Source of the DNA: Desulfuromonas sp.
Lineage (GTDB): Bacteria; Desulfobacterota; Desulfuromonadia; Desulfuromonadales; BM501
Assembly (NCBI RefSeq): GCF_002868845.1
Contig: NZ_PKUB01000056.1
Span: forward strand, 363-64,362
Length of the DNA stretch: 64,000 nt
Direction of reading: 5' to 3'
Shown: positions 1 to 8,786 of the stretch, piece after piece
How positions within the stretch are numbered: position 1 is the first letter of the stretch
Layout: each line of letters starts with the position of its first letter
Made by a program: the position numbers and the translations under genes
Notes under the pieces: model-generated
Databases searched by the model: none
What the model was told of the DNA's origin: nothing
Seen by the model: the letters and a program-made list of their open reading frames with translations, nothing else

Positions 1-179
1 TTGGCCGTTCCGAAGGGAAGACTGAGTTCCCTGCTGGCCTGAACGAACGCGGCCGGGTAGCGCTGCAGGTAGACCGCGTAGAGGATGAACAACCCGCCGA
101 ACAGCATCAACTCGGTGAACAGGAAAAGCCACATTCCCAGTTTGGCGCCGGCGTAGTCCTTGTGCATTTCCTCGCTCAC
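1..179 (-). CDS. coxC: Cytochrome c oxidase subunit III, N-terminal part (runs off the window)
   Basis: Only the first 59 residues are inside the window. They read as a short polar start followed by a membrane helix with the subunit III signature (residues about 12-34: AKLGMWLFLFTELMLFGGLF). Subunit III is an integral membrane subunit of haem-copper oxidases; it holds no redox centre and stabilises subunit I. The GTG start at 179 overlaps the TGA of coxA (GTGA), the usual sign of translational coupling, so I prefer it to the ATG 12 bases further in. It is the third gene of sco-coxA-coxC. The C-terminus cannot be checked. Confidence 0.85.
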   Translation of the reverse strand, partial: MSEEMHKDYAGAKLGMWLFLFTELMLFGGLFILYAVYLQRYPAAFVQASRELSLPFGTA

Positions 180-1807
180 AGCAGCCCCGCTCCCTTGAAG
201 TCGTAGGGGCCGTGGGTGACGGTCGGGTCCTTCTCGAAATTCTCCTTCGGGGGCGGCGACGGCACGGTCCATTCCAGGGTCGCTCCGCCCCAGGGGTTGG
301 GGCCTGCGGGGGCACCGCGGAAAACGCCGCGGAACAGGTTCACGAACATGACCGCCAGGCCCACGGCGAGAATCCAGGAGCCGACCGTGGCCAACTGGTT
401 AAGACTGGTGTACTCGGGCAGGTAGTCGTAGTAGCGCCGGGGCATCCCCTTGATCCCGACAATCTTCATCGACAGGTAAAGGACGTTGAAGCCGACGAAC
501 ATCAGGCCCCAGGAGACCGTGGCGACCCGCTTGTTGTACATGCGTCCGTAGACCTTGGGCAGCCAGTAGTGCAGGGCGGCGAAGAAGGCGAAGCCGGTCC
601 CCCCGAACATGACGTAGTGAAAGTGGCCGACCACGAAGTAAGTGTCATGGACGTGGACATCGGTGGCGGCGGCGCCGAGGATCAGGCCGGTCAGGCCGCC
701 GATGGCGAAAAGCAGGATGAAGGAAAGGGCGAAGAGCAGGGGCGGGTCGAGGGTGATGGAGCCCTTGTAGAGGGTGGCGACCCAGTTGAAGACCTTGATC
801 GCCGAGGGGATGGCGACCACGAAGGTGAGCAGGGAGAAGATCAGAACCGCGGTGTCGCTCATGCCGCTGGTGAACATATGGTGCCCCCAGACGAGGGAGC
901 CGGCGGCGGCGATGGCGATGCTGGAGACGGCGATCGCCTTGTAGCCGAAGGCCGGCTTTCGGGAGAAGACCGGGATGATGTCCGAGATGACCCCCATGCC
1001 GGGCAGGACCATGATGTAGACCGCCGGGTGAGAGTAGATCCAGAACAGGTGCTGGTACATGACCGGGTCGCCGCCCCGGGCCGGGTCGAACAGGCCGGTG
1101 CCGAGGAGGCGTTCGGCCAGGATCAGCACCATGGTGATGCCGAGGATGGGGGTGGCCAGGATCTGCACCCAGGCGGTGGCGTACAGCGACCAGATGAAGA
1201 GGGGCAGCCGCCCCCAGGTCATCCCTTCGGCTCTCAGGCGGTGGACCGTGACCACGAAGTTGAGGCCGGTGAGGATCGAGGAGAAGCCGAGGATGAAGAC
1301 GGCGAAGACCGCCAGGGAGACGTTTGTGGCGGTCTGGGTGCTGAAGGGGACGTAGAAGGTCCATCCCGTGTCCGGAGGGCCGCCGCCGGTAAAGAGGGAG
1401 ATCACGGCCAGGGCCGCTCCGCTGATGTAGAGCCACCAGGAGAAAAGATTGAGACGGGGGAAGGCCACGTCCCGGGCGCCGATCTGGATCGGCAGCATCA
1501 GGTTGCCGAAGGCCGCCGGGATGCCGGGGATGATGAAGAGGAAGATCATGATCACCCCGTGCAGGGTGAACAGGGCGTTGTAGGTCTGGGCTCTGACGAT
1601 ATCGACGCCGGGGGAGAATAGCTCCAGGCGGATGAGGAGGCCGAGGATTACCCCGATGATGAAGAAAGCGACGATGGCGTAGAGGTAGAGAAGCCCGATG
1701 CGCTTGTGGTCGGTGGAGAAAATCCACGCCATCGGGCCGCTGGGTCCGCCGCGGTTTTCCAGAAAGCCCCGATCGGCAACCGGGGTCGTGGGAAGAGAAT
1801 CTGCCAT
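176..1807 (-). CDS. coxA: Cytochrome c oxidase subunit I, A2-type haem-copper oxidase
   Basis: Catalytic subunit (543 aa, about 12 membrane helices) that reduces O2 to water at a haem/CuB centre in the inner membrane and pumps protons. His83 (LHGVIM) and His397 (VGHFHYVM) are the expected low-spin haem ligands, His395 the high-spin haem ligand, and His260, His309 and His310 the CuB ligands. Tyr264 in HPAVY is the cross-linked tyrosine. The segment at 258-264 is YSHPAVY: the D-channel glutamate of A1 oxidases (HPEVY) is absent and the YS pair that defines A2 oxidases (Thermus and Rhodothermus caa3) is present. It lies 7 bases after sco and overlaps coxC. Subunit II is not in the window. Confidence 0.96.
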   Translation of the reverse strand: MADSLPTTPVADRGFLENRGGPSGPMAWIFSTDHKRIGLLYLYAIVAFFIIGVILGLLIRLELFSPGVDIVRAQTYNALFTLHGVIMIFLFIIPGIPAAFGNLMLPIQIGARDVAFPRLNLFSWWLYISGAALAVISLFTGGGPPDTGWTFYVPFSTQTATNVSLAVFAVFILGFSSILTGLNFVVTVHRLRAEGMTWGRLPLFIWSLYATAWVQILATPILGITMVLILAERLLGTGLFDPARGGDPVMYQHLFWIYSHPAVYIMVLPGMGVISDIIPVFSRKPAFGYKAIAVSSIAIAAAGSLVWGHHMFTSGMSDTAVLIFSLLTFVVAIPSAIKVFNWVATLYKGSITLDPPLLFALSFILLFAIGGLTGLILGAAATDVHVHDTYFVVGHFHYVMFGGTGFAFFAALHYWLPKVYGRMYNKRVATVSWGLMFVGFNVLYLSMKIVGIKGMPRRYYDYLPEYTSLNQLATVGSWILAVGLAVMFVNLFRGVFRGAPAGPNPWGGATLEWTVPSPPPKENFEKDPTVTHGPYDFKGAGLL

Positions 1808-1814
1808 GGCGATA

Positions 1815-2765
1815 TCAGGTGTCCTTTTTCCTGCGACCCGTGAGCAGCAGGAAGCCCAGCAGGGTCCCGGCGGTGGCCATGACCACCGTGGCGGAAACCC
1901 GCATCAGGTTGAAGACGTAGGTCTTGTTCTCGGGGTCGTAGCTGAAACAGAAGCTGACCACCTTGCGGATCGTCGTGCCGACCCGCCCCTCGGAGGCCTC
2001 GATCAAGGCGAGAGTCAAATCCATGGGCAGGTAGCGGGTCCCGTGGAGGTAGCGAACGATCTTTCCTTCTTCGCTGACCACGAAGATCGCCACGGGATGA
2101 AGGAAGTCCGCTCCCTGGCGCATGAACCTGTACCCCGCGGCCTCGGTCAGGAGGCGGATGTTCTCGGGGCTCCCGGTCAGGAAGCGCCATGCGTCCTCCG
2201 GAAAACGGCCCTCCATGGCTTCCATGTAGATGGCTTTGCTCTTGCGGGCCAGTTCGGGGGTTTCGGTCTCGTCGAAGCTGACCGAGATGATCCGGAAGTC
2301 TTCGCCCGGGGTTCGCTTCACCTGGTTCAGCACCCGGGCCAGTCCCCCTTGCAGGAAGGTGCAGACGTTGGGGCACTTGTAGTAGACCGGGGCGATGATG
2401 GTCGGGACGGTGATCAGCTCCTTCAGGGAGATCTCCCGGCCCTGTTCGTCAAGGAAGGGAAGGTCCATGGGGATGAACTCCCCCAGCCTCTCCTCCAGTC
2501 CGACTTCCCCTGCCTGCTCGGGGGCGGCCACGGGGTGGACGTGGACATGGGGTTCGTCGTCCCCGGTTCCGTCCTGGTGCCGGGCGTTGGATGAAGGGAC
2601 AGTCGTTCCGTGCCCGGCAGGATGCACCATCGTCTCGTCCGCAGCGAGAACCCCTTCTCCCGCGAAGAGCAGGGCGCTCAACAACAGCAGGCAGAAAAGG
2701 GGGCGTGGGCGGTCCAGGATTCTTTCCCGGATCGGCAGGGACGTGGCGAAACGCAATCGATTCAT
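1815..2765 (-). CDS. sco: SCO1/SenC family copper chaperone for the oxidase
   Basis: A 316-aa membrane-anchored thioredoxin-fold protein that delivers copper to the CuA site of cytochrome oxidase and may act as a thiol reductase. The copper-binding CxxxC is visible (Cys131 and Cys135, KCPNVC) together with the distal histidine His223 (DFLHPVA). A signal or anchor segment spans about 21-41 and a second hydrophobic helix about 290-310 lies near the C-terminus. The linker at 47-78 is histidine rich (HPAGHG, HVHVHP), which could be an extra copper-binding region; that is inference. It is the first gene of the sco-coxA-coxC unit and diverges from the Se/S-carrier-like gene. Confidence 0.93.
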   Translation of the reverse strand: MNRLRFATSLPIRERILDRPRPLFCLLLLSALLFAGEGVLAADETMVHPAGHGTTVPSSNARHQDGTGDDEPHVHVHPVAAPEQAGEVGLEERLGEFIPMDLPFLDEQGREISLKELITVPTIIAPVYYKCPNVCTFLQGGLARVLNQVKRTPGEDFRIISVSFDETETPELARKSKAIYMEAMEGRFPEDAWRFLTGSPENIRLLTEAAGYRFMRQGADFLHPVAIFVVSEEGKIVRYLHGTRYLPMDLTLALIEASEGRVGTTIRKVVSFCFSYDPENKTYVFNLMRVSATVVMATAGTLLGFLLLTGRRKKDT

Positions 2766-2836
2766 CTTCAGCAGGGATGGGATAGGTCACTCCGTTGCCG
2801 TTGAGGGGGAAGGGCGAAGCTGGTAAAATATTCAAA

Positions 2837-2864
2837 ATAATACTAAAATTGTCGGGTTTTGCAA
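2837..2864 (-). promoter_or_regulatory. Probable sigma-70 promoter for sco-coxA-coxC
   Basis: On the minus strand a TTGCAA -35 (2859-2864), a 16-base spacer and a TATTAT -10 (2837-2842) lie about 70 bases upstream of sco in an AT-rich patch. Nothing else between the two divergent genes looks as good. Not verified by mapping. Confidence 0.45.
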
Positions 2865-2939
2865 TGTCTGCTTGTCTTTTGGGGCTTGTGCGGTGGGGGC
2901 AAACGTGGCATCATGCGCGCCCGCAAGGTGGAGAGGTCC

Positions 2940-3191
2940 ATGGTCCAGGAACACGACATCGTCGCCATATTCAATTCCATCCACCGGGTGATGAAGGCCG
3001 AAAAGGCCCTCAAGCTGGCCCGGGTCGAGATCCTGCTCATTCCCGTGCCGCGCCAACTCTCCTCCGACTGTGGCCTGGCCATCCGGTTCGCATCGGAAGA
3101 CCGGCGGCGGGTCGAGGAGGTCCTGACCCGCGAAGGGATCGGCCAGGCCGATTATTTCCGCCGGGAGGGGGAGGGGTTCGGCCCGGCTTGA
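2940..3191 (+). CDS. DUF3343 family protein, putative Se/S carrier-like
   Basis: An 83-aa soluble protein of the DUF3343 family, annotated in databases as putative Se/S carrier proteins. The family hallmark is the short motif around Cys44 (LSSDCGLAI) following a beta-alpha start and a PVPR turn (36-39); the cysteine would carry the chalcogen. The ATG at 2940 is chosen because GGAG lies 6-7 bases upstream; earlier in-frame ATGs would add a tail not seen in the family. A selenium role is inference, but the same window encodes SelB and a selenocysteine-containing SelD. It sits alone between sco and ffh. Confidence 0.75.
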   Translation: MVQEHDIVAIFNSIHRVMKAEKALKLARVEILLIPVPRQLSSDCGLAIRFASEDRRRVEEVLTREGIGQADYFRREGEGFGPA

Positions 3192-3218
3192 CCCTGTCCG
3201 CAGAGGTAGGCTTTTTCC

Positions 3219-3247
3219 TTGACAAAGGTAGACCCCTTCACTATAGT
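3219..3247 (+). promoter_or_regulatory. Near-consensus sigma-70 promoter for ffh operon
   Basis: TTGACA (3219-3224), a 17-base spacer and TATAGT (3242-3247), 43 bases before the ffh start. The mraZ promoter at 17503 has the same two hexamers, the same spacing and an AC preceding the -10. Confidence 0.85.
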
Positions 3248-3289
3248 CCGTACTTTGCGACTATTGGGATAGGTGCGCTTTAGCGGCAT

Positions 3290-4642
3290 ATGTTTGATAA
3301 TCTGACGGAAAAATTCGATTCGGTCTTTAAGAAGCTGCGCGGCCAGGGTAGCCTTTCCGAGGACAACATCAAGGCGGCCCTCCGCGAGGTCCGGCTGGTG
3401 CTCCTCGAGGCCGATGTTAACTTTCGGGTGGTCAAGGACTTCGTCGCCGCCGTTCGCGAGCGGGCGGTCGGGCAGGATGTCCTCAAGAGCCTTACCCCGG
3501 CCCAGCAGGTCATCAAGATCGTCCGCGATGAACTCGGACGTCTCATGGGCGAGGGGACGGACAACAGCCTCGACCTCGCTGCCCGCCCCCCCGTTCCGGT
3601 CATGCTGTGCGGCCTGCAGGGGGCCGGCAAGACCACGACCTGCGGCAAGCTGGCCCTGCGCATGCGCAGGGAGAAGCGAACCCCCCTGCTGGTTCCTGCA
3701 GACGTCTACCGGCCTGCGGCCATCGAGCAGCTCAAGACGGTCGGGCGCCAGCTCGACATACCGGTCTTCGATTCCCAGCCGGGGCAGGATCCGGTCGAGA
3801 TCTGCCGGCAGGCGCGCGACTTCGCCGAACTGAACGGTTACGACACGCTCATCCTCGATACCGCCGGGCGTCTTCACATCGACGACGAACTCATGGGAGA
3901 GCTGGCGCGGATCAAGGCCGACCTCGAGCCGCGGGAGATCCTCTTCGTCGCCGACGCCATGACCGGCCAGGACGCCGTGAACGTGGCGCAAAGCTTCGAC
4001 GAGCGGATCGACATCACCGGGGTGATCCTCACCAAGCTTGACGGTGACGCCCGGGGCGGCGCGTCCCTTTCAATTCGCGCCGTGACCGGCAAGCCGATCA
4101 AGCTGGTCGGACTCGGCGAGAAGATGGACGCCCTGGAGGTCTTCCATCCCGATCGCATGGCGCAGCGCATTCTCGGCATGGGGGACGTTCTCTCCCTGAT
4201 CGAGAAGGCCGAGGCCGTCATCGATCAGGAGCAGGCCGCCGACATGGAGAAGCGCCTCCGCAAGGAGGGCTTTACCCTGGAAACCTTTCGCGACCAACTC
4301 CAGTCGATCAAGAAAATGGGGTCCATGGAATCGCTGCTCAAGATGATTCCCGGGGCCGGCAAGGCGCTCAAGCAGGCCAAGGGCATGCAACTGCCCGACA
4401 AAGAGTTGAAGAAGGTCGAGGCGATCATCAACTCCATGACCGCCGCCGAGCGCCGCAACCACCGAATTCTCAACGGTTCCCGGCGGATGCGCATCGCCAA
4501 GGGGAGCGGCACCACGGTTCAGGATATCAACCAATTGCTCAAACGTTTTACCGAAGCGCAGAAAATGATGAAAAAGCTCCAGCAGATGGGACCCAAGGGG
4601 CTCAAGGGCATGCTGGGGCGTGGCGGTATGCCGCCTTTTTAG
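3290..4642 (+). CDS. ffh: Signal recognition particle protein Ffh (SRP54)
   Basis: GTPase of the signal recognition particle (450 aa). It binds 4.5S RNA and hydrophobic signal sequences emerging from the ribosome and hands the complex to FtsY at the membrane. Domain order is an N helical bundle (1-90), the G domain with P-loop GLQGAGKTTT (108-117), DTAGR (about 189) and TKLDGDARGG (about 246), and a methionine-rich M domain (about 295-450; KKMGSMESLLKMIPG and MMKKLQQMGPKG). Length is normal for the family. First gene of a long co-oriented run of translation genes; the Shine-Dalgarno sequence before the ATG is weak. Confidence 0.98.
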   Translation: MFDNLTEKFDSVFKKLRGQGSLSEDNIKAALREVRLVLLEADVNFRVVKDFVAAVRERAVGQDVLKSLTPAQQVIKIVRDELGRLMGEGTDNSLDLAARPPVPVMLCGLQGAGKTTTCGKLALRMRREKRTPLLVPADVYRPAAIEQLKTVGRQLDIPVFDSQPGQDPVEICRQARDFAELNGYDTLILDTAGRLHIDDELMGELARIKADLEPREILFVADAMTGQDAVNVAQSFDERIDITGVILTKLDGDARGGASLSIRAVTGKPIKLVGLGEKMDALEVFHPDRMAQRILGMGDVLSLIEKAEAVIDQEQAADMEKRLRKEGFTLETFRDQLQSIKKMGSMESLLKMIPGAGKALKQAKGMQLPDKELKKVEAIINSMTAAERRNHRILNGSRRMRIAKGSGTTVQDINQLLKRFTEAQKMMKKLQQMGPKGLKGMLGRGGMPPF

Positions 4643-4763
4643 AGACGCCTGGCGGGCCGGCGGTTGCCGGCAGGGCACACCCTTTGAAGTGTGCTAAGCT
4701 TTGGCATGATAGACCCAATCCGATAACGTAAAAACGTTCAGAAACACCCGGGAGGAAAAGTAC

Positions 4764-5033
4764 ATGTCAGTAAAAATCAGGCTGGCCCGCGGCGGCGCCA
4801 AGAAAAAGCCCTTTTACCAGGTTGTGGTTGCCGACGAACGCTTTCCGCGCGACGGCCGCTTCATCGAAAACCTCGGGCAATACGACCCGAAACAGGACCC
4901 CCCCACTGTTACTTTGAAAGAGGATCGGGCTCTTGAGTGGCTGAAGAAGGGGGCCCAGCCCACCGACACGGTGCGGCAACTGCTGCGCAAGCAAGGGGTG
5001 TGGGCAAAATTCAAGCAGCCCGAAGGGGCTTAA
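4764..5033 (+). CDS. rpsP: 30S ribosomal protein S16
   Basis: An 89-aa small-subunit ribosomal protein that helps 16S rRNA folding. The N-terminus [24 protein letters not shown] and the [10 protein letters not shown] block are typical. A good Shine-Dalgarno sequence (GGGAGG) lies 8 bases upstream. The 121-base gap after ffh contains a small hairpin (GCACAC/GTGTGC around 4674) and a poor promoter candidate (TTGAAG, 17 bases, TGATAG), so separate initiation is possible. Followed by khpA, rimM, trmD and rplS as in most bacteria. Confidence 0.98.
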   Translation: MSVKIRLARGGAKKKPFYQVVVADERFPRDGRFIENLGQYDPKQDPPTVTLKEDRALEWLKKGAQPTDTVRQLLRKQGVWAKFKQPEGA

Positions 5034-5084
5034 TTCCAACCCGCTAGCAGGGGCGGCCCTCCCTGTCTCCGAAGGACGGACTCC

Positions 5085-5318
5085 ATGAAAGAACTCATCG
5101 AATTCATCGCCAAATCCCTGGTGGAAAAGCCCGAGGAGGTGACCATCTCCGAAGAGCAGGAGGAGGATGGCAGCACCCTCATCAAGCTTGCGGCGGCTCC
5201 GGAGGACATGGGCCGGATCATCGGCAAGCAAGGGCGCACCGCCAAGGCCATGCGGACCCTCCTCAATGCCAAGGCGACCAGGGAAGATAAGCGCGCCACG
5301 CTTCAGATCATGGAGTGA
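5085..5318 (+). CDS. khpA: KH-domain RNA-binding protein KhpA
   Basis: A 77-aa single-KH-domain protein (formerly YlqC). The RNA-binding GxxG loop is at 46-49 in GRIIGKQGRTAKAMR. In Firmicutes KhpA pairs with KhpB and affects cell size and RNA stability; the role in this lineage is not established. Its position between rpsP and rimM is the conserved one. The TGA overlaps the rimM start (TGATG). Confidence 0.93.
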   Translation: MKELIEFIAKSLVEKPEEVTISEEQEEDGSTLIKLAAAPEDMGRIIGKQGRTAKAMRTLLNAKATREDKRATLQIME

Positions 5319-5854
5319 TGCGCCCTGAAGATGGCGAACGGTTTGCCGTCGGCGTGGTAAGCGGAACGCACGGCCTGCGGGGTGATCTCAAGGTTCGCCC
5401 CCTTACCGACGGTTCGGGGTCGCTGCTCCAGGCCCGGCAAGTCTTTTTCGACCTCCCCGGGGAGGGCTTGATTTGCCATGCTCCGGTTCGGGCCGTGTTC
5501 CACAAAAAGATGATTCTTCTTCGCCTGAAGGGTATGGAGGACATCAATGCCGTCCAGCCTCTTGTCGGCTTCGAGGTTCTGATGGACTTTCAGGACCTGG
5601 AGGAGCTGCCGGAGGGGGAACATTACTGGCGGGAGTTGCGGGGGGTGAAGGTTCACGATCGAACCTTCGGAGACCTCGGCATCCTCGAGGATCTGCTTAC
5701 CACCGCCGCCCACGATATATACGTCGTTCGGGGCCGGTTCGGTGAGGTCCTCATTCCGGCGGTTGAAAAGTTTGTGATCGAGGTCGATCAGGAGGGGCGG
5801 AGGATGCTGGTCGATCTTCCCGAGGGCCTGGTTACGGAGTCCGATGAAGTTTGA
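5318..5854 (+). CDS. rimM: 16S rRNA processing protein RimM
   Basis: A 178-aa ribosome maturation factor that binds S19 and the 30S head. The N-terminal domain ([23 protein letters not shown]) and the C-terminal PRC-barrel (about 95-170, with [10 protein letters not shown] and [11 protein letters not shown]) are both complete. The ATG at 5318 overlaps the khpA stop; a GTG codon directly before it at 5315 is an equally possible start. The 3' end overlaps trmD by 11 bases. Confidence 0.95.
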   Translation: MRPEDGERFAVGVVSGTHGLRGDLKVRPLTDGSGSLLQARQVFFDLPGEGLICHAPVRAVFHKKMILLRLKGMEDINAVQPLVGFEVLMDFQDLEELPEGEHYWRELRGVKVHDRTFGDLGILEDLLTTAAHDIYVVRGRFGEVLIPAVEKFVIEVDQEGRRMLVDLPEGLVTESDEV

Positions 5855-6587
5855 TGTTCTGACTCTTTTCCCCGCCATGTTCGAGTCTCCCTTTTCCGGG
5901 AGCATTCTCGGAAAAGCGGTCGAGAAGGGGTTGATTCAGGTCGAAGCCCACAACCTGCGGGAGTGGGCCGAGGGGCGCCACCAGGTTACCGACGACGCTC
6001 CCTATGGCGGCGGCGACGGGATGGTCATTAAGCCCGAACCGGTGACCAGGGCTCTGGGGGATTTGAAGCGGAGTCGGCCCGAGGCCAAGACTCTCCTCAT
6101 GACCCCTCAGGGGATGCCGTTCCGCCAGCGCGATGCCGTTGCCCTTTCGGGGGTGTCGTCGCTGATACTGGTATGCGGCAGGTACGAAGGGTTCGACGAG
6201 CGCGTTCGCGATCTGGTCGATGCCGAATACTCTATCGGAGATTTCGTCCTGACCGGAGGCGAACTGCCAGCGATGGTGGTGATCGACGCCGTGGCCCGGT
6301 TGGTTCCGGGGGTGCTGGGCGGTTGCTGCAGCGCGGAGGCCGATTCCTTCTCCGACGGACTTTTGGAACATCCTCACTACACGCGGCCCGTGGAGTTCAA
6401 TGGGCGGCGGGTGCCGGACGTACTTCTTTCCGGAAATCACGGGGAGATTGCTCGCTGGAGGCGCCGAGAACAGTTGAGGCGCACACTGCAACGGCGGCCG
6501 GAGTTGCTTGACGCCGCGCCTCTCTCCGAGGCGGACCGGGAGATTCTCAAGGCGTTGCGGCGGGAACAGACGCAGGGCGAGTCGTGA
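5844..6587 (+). CDS. trmD: tRNA (guanine37-N1)-methyltransferase TrmD
   Basis: A 247-aa SPOUT-class methyltransferase that makes m1G37 in tRNAs reading CUN, CCN and CGG codons and so prevents frameshifting. The knotted S-adenosylmethionine site is evident ([15 protein letters not shown], then [30 protein letters not shown]), as is HPHYTRP. The gene overlaps rimM at its start and the next gene (GTGA) at its end, so the operon is tightly coupled. Confidence 0.98.
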   Translation: MKFDVLTLFPAMFESPFSGSILGKAVEKGLIQVEAHNLREWAEGRHQVTDDAPYGGGDGMVIKPEPVTRALGDLKRSRPEAKTLLMTPQGMPFRQRDAVALSGVSSLILVCGRYEGFDERVRDLVDAEYSIGDFVLTGGELPAMVVIDAVARLVPGVLGGCCSAEADSFSDGLLEHPHYTRPVEFNGRRVPDVLLSGNHGEIARWRRREQLRRTLQRRPELLDAAPLSEADREILKALRREQTQGES

Positions 6588-7141
6588 ATCAGCCTTCCCT
6601 TGCGGTGGCGCTAGTACACTCCCCGGTCCTTGACCGCCGGGGGGACCGAGTGACGACGGCGGTCACCAATCTCGATCTGCACGACATTGCTCGTACCGCC
6701 CGCACTTACGGCGCGAAGCGGGTATACGTGGTGACGCCGGTCGCCGAACAGCGGGCCCTGACGGAACGACTGCTTGGGCATTGGCGCGAGGGGTTCGGGG
6801 CGTCATACAACCCCGATCGCCGCGAGGCCCTGGCCTTGGTGGAGACGGTTGCCTCCCTGGATGAGGCCATTCGGGACTGGGAATCCGTTTCGGGACAATC
6901 TGCGCGTCCGGTTCTGACCGGTGCATCGCGCAGCGACGGAATGTCCTTCGATCGTTGCCGTGAGCTGGCATCACGGGACCCGCTGTTGCTGGTTTTCGGC
7001 ACCGGGTGGGGGCTGGCGCCCGAGCTGTTCGAGCGGGGCTGGTCGGTTTTGAGCCCCATACGGGGGTGCGGAGATTACAACCACCTTCCGGTGAGGGCCG
7101 CTGCGGCGATCATCCTGGACCGGCTGGTCGGACGGAAGTGA
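6584..7141 (+). CDS. SPOUT-type RNA methyltransferase of unknown target
   Basis: A 185-aa protein resembling the SAM-dependent RNA methyltransferase family usually found directly after trmD (Methyltrn_RNA_4 type). The SPOUT-like C-terminus has a glycine-rich turn ([12 protein letters not shown], about 143-154) and [25 protein letters not shown] (about 159-183), which resembles the knot of TrmD relatives. The substrate is not known. GTG start overlapping the trmD stop. The location between trmD and rplS supports a role in rRNA or tRNA modification. Confidence 0.82.
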   Translation: MNQPSLAVALVHSPVLDRRGDRVTTAVTNLDLHDIARTARTYGAKRVYVVTPVAEQRALTERLLGHWREGFGASYNPDRREALALVETVASLDEAIRDWESVSGQSARPVLTGASRSDGMSFDRCRELASRDPLLLVFGTGWGLAPELFERGWSVLSPIRGCGDYNHLPVRAAAAIILDRLVGRK

Positions 7142-7244
7142 CTATAGGAATTAGCGGAACGTCGTCCCCGCCGGGGCTGCGTTGACGCTCGGACATCGGG
7201 ACCTCAAAAAAACCAAAAGATGGATCGGAATAGAGGAGGATGAC

Positions 7245-7592
7245 ATGAACATCATCGATCGCCTGGACAAGGAACAGATTAAAAAGAATATCCCGCCCTT
7301 TAAGGCCGGGGACACCCTGAAGGTGCACGTCAAGATTGTCGAAGGCGACAAGCAGCGCATCCAGCTTTTTCAGGGTGTCTGCATCAAAAGGGTGAACCGG
7401 GGCATCGGCTCGACCTTCACCGTTCGCAAGATCTCCAGCGGTTTCGGCGTGGAGAGGATCTTCTCCCTTCACTCCCCCGCTGTCGAAAAGATCGACGTGC
7501 TGACCGTGGGCCGGGTCCGCCGGGCCAAGCTGTACTACCTGCGGAACCTGCAGGGCAAGGCCGCTCGGATTCGCGAAAAGCGCCTGATCTAA
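7245..7592 (+). CDS. rplS: 50S ribosomal protein L19
   Basis: A 115-aa protein at the interface between ribosomal subunits. The start is set by a strong Shine-Dalgarno sequence (GAGGAGGA, 7233-7240) before the ATG at 7245 ([23 protein letters not shown]); an in-frame ATG 63 bases upstream would add an unrelated leader. The [29 protein letters not shown] core is typical. It is followed by a strong terminator. Confidence 0.97.
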   Translation: MNIIDRLDKEQIKKNIPPFKAGDTLKVHVKIVEGDKQRIQLFQGVCIKRVNRGIGSTFTVRKISSGFGVERIFSLHSPAVEKIDVLTVGRVRRAKLYYLRNLQGKAARIREKRLI

Positions 7593-7604
7593 AGTATCTG
7601 TTGT

Positions 7605-7640
7605 CGAAAAAAGCCCCGGCCCTGTGCCGGGGCTTTTTCC
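7605..7640 (+). terminator. Rho-independent terminator after rplS
   Basis: GC-rich hairpin AAGCCCCGGC-cctgt-GCCGGGGCTT followed by a T run, 13 bases after the rplS stop. It closes the ffh-rplS segment; rnhB follows within 50 bases. Confidence 0.93.
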
Positions 7641-7688
7641 GTTTCTAGGCCGTCTGGACAAGTTCCGACGGCCGACGGGAGGACAGCC

Positions 7689-8330
7689 TTGACCCTGTCA
7701 TTGTTTCCCGCCCCCGAGCTCTCCCCTCTTCATTTCGAGAGGGAAGCGCATCGTTCCGGCTACGGGCAGGTGGCCGGGGTGGACGAGGCGGGTCGCGGGC
7801 CCCTGGCCGGGCCCGTGGTTGCCGCCGCGGTCATTCTTCCCGATACCTTCGATCTTCCCGGGCTGAACGATTCCAAAAAACTCTCCGCAAAGACCCGTGA
7901 GAGGCTCTTCCCCCTTATCCGCTCCCAGGCAGTGGCGGTCGGGATCGGGTGCATTTCAGCGGCCGAGATCGACCGGATCAACATCCTTCAGGCGACCCTG
8001 CGGGGGATGGTGCGGGCGGTGGAGCGCATGGGTGTTTCACCCGACTACCTCCTGATCGATGGCATCACCCCGGTGCCGATGCCCCTGCCGCAGAAGACCC
8101 TCAAGAAGGGGGATTCGCGCTCTCTCTCCGTGGCGGCCGCCTCGGTCATCGCCAAGGTGGTGAGGGACCGGATCATGGTCGGCTACGATCGTCTTTATCC
8201 CGGCTACGGGTTTGCCGGCCACAAGGGATACGGCAGCGCCCGACACATGGAGGCCATTGCCCGGCTGGGTCCCTGCCCCCAGCACCGCCGCACTTTCGGC
8301 GGGGTCAGGGAACACGTGGAGGGGCCGTGA
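7689..8330 (+). CDS. rnhB: Ribonuclease HII
   Basis: A 213-aa endonuclease that cuts the RNA strand of RNA-DNA hybrids and removes single ribonucleotides from DNA. The acidic active site is visible in GVDEAGRGPLAGP (about 28-40) and in the LLIDGITPVP and KGDSRSLSVAAASVIAKVVRD segments. The TTG start at 7689 has GGGAGGA 6-7 bases upstream; no better start exists before the DEAGRG motif. It overlaps yraN by 4 bases (GTGA). Confidence 0.95.
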   Translation: MTLSLFPAPELSPLHFEREAHRSGYGQVAGVDEAGRGPLAGPVVAAAVILPDTFDLPGLNDSKKLSAKTRERLFPLIRSQAVAVGIGCISAAEIDRINILQATLRGMVRAVERMGVSPDYLLIDGITPVPMPLPQKTLKKGDSRSLSVAAASVIAKVVRDRIMVGYDRLYPGYGFAGHKGYGSARHMEAIARLGPCPQHRRTFGGVREHVEGP

Positions 8331-8692
8331 CCGAGGAGCGGCTGAGCCTTGGGCGCTGGGGCGAGGAGCAGGCATCCCGTTTCCTGCGCCGGAAGGGGAT
8401 GAAGATCCTCGATCGCAACATGCGCACCCCGGTGGGGGAGATCGACATTGTCGCCCGGCTGGGAAAGACCCTTGTGTTCGTGGAGGTCAAGACCCGCAGC
8501 AGCGATGCCTTCGGCTCCCCTCAGGAGGCGGTCGGCCCCGCCAAGCAGCGCCAGATACTGCGCACCGCCCAGTGGTATCTCGGCGCCGGCAAGGGCCGCG
8601 GGCTGCAACCGCGCTTCGACGTGGTGGCGGTGCGCCCCGGACAGGGCGGGGCGGCGTCCATCGAGCACATAGAGGACGCCTTCGGGGCCTGA
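8327..8692 (+). CDS. yraN: YraN/UPF0102 family endonuclease-like protein
   Basis: A 121-aa protein with the restriction-endonuclease-like core of the UPF0102 family: G9RWGEEQA, then VGEIDIVARLGKTLVFVEVKTR (about 36-57) carrying the D-ExK type acidic/lysine triad. The biological role of the family is not settled; nuclease activity is inferred from the fold. Starts with GTG on the rnhB stop, the standard rnhB-yraN pairing. Confidence 0.93.
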   Translation: MTEERLSLGRWGEEQASRFLRRKGMKILDRNMRTPVGEIDIVARLGKTLVFVEVKTRSSDAFGSPQEAVGPAKQRQILRTAQWYLGAGKGRGLQPRFDVVAVRPGQGGAASIEHIEDAFGA

Positions 8693-8704
8693 AGCCGTTC
8701 CGGT

Positions 8705-8733
8705 TTGCTTTTTGTGGCCACCCTCATTACAAT
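8705..8733 (+). promoter_or_regulatory. Possible sigma-70 promoter for nadE
   Basis: TTGCTT, a 17-base spacer and TACAAT (8728-8733), 53 bases before the nadE start codon. Confidence 0.45.
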
Positions 8734-8786
8734 GTTAAGACCTTTTTGCGCCCCTTCCGCAGGGCGCCGCCGCGGAGGGCTACCCC

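Noticed and set aside
645-1727. Long open frames antisense to or out of frame with coxA and many other genes (also 212-1621, 8727-10787, 11794-13488, 41745-43949, 45329-47476)
   Set aside because: They mirror strongly conserved genes in a high-GC genome; their composition is Arg/Pro/Gly-rich or Val/Gly/Asp-rich, with no domain or ribosome site.
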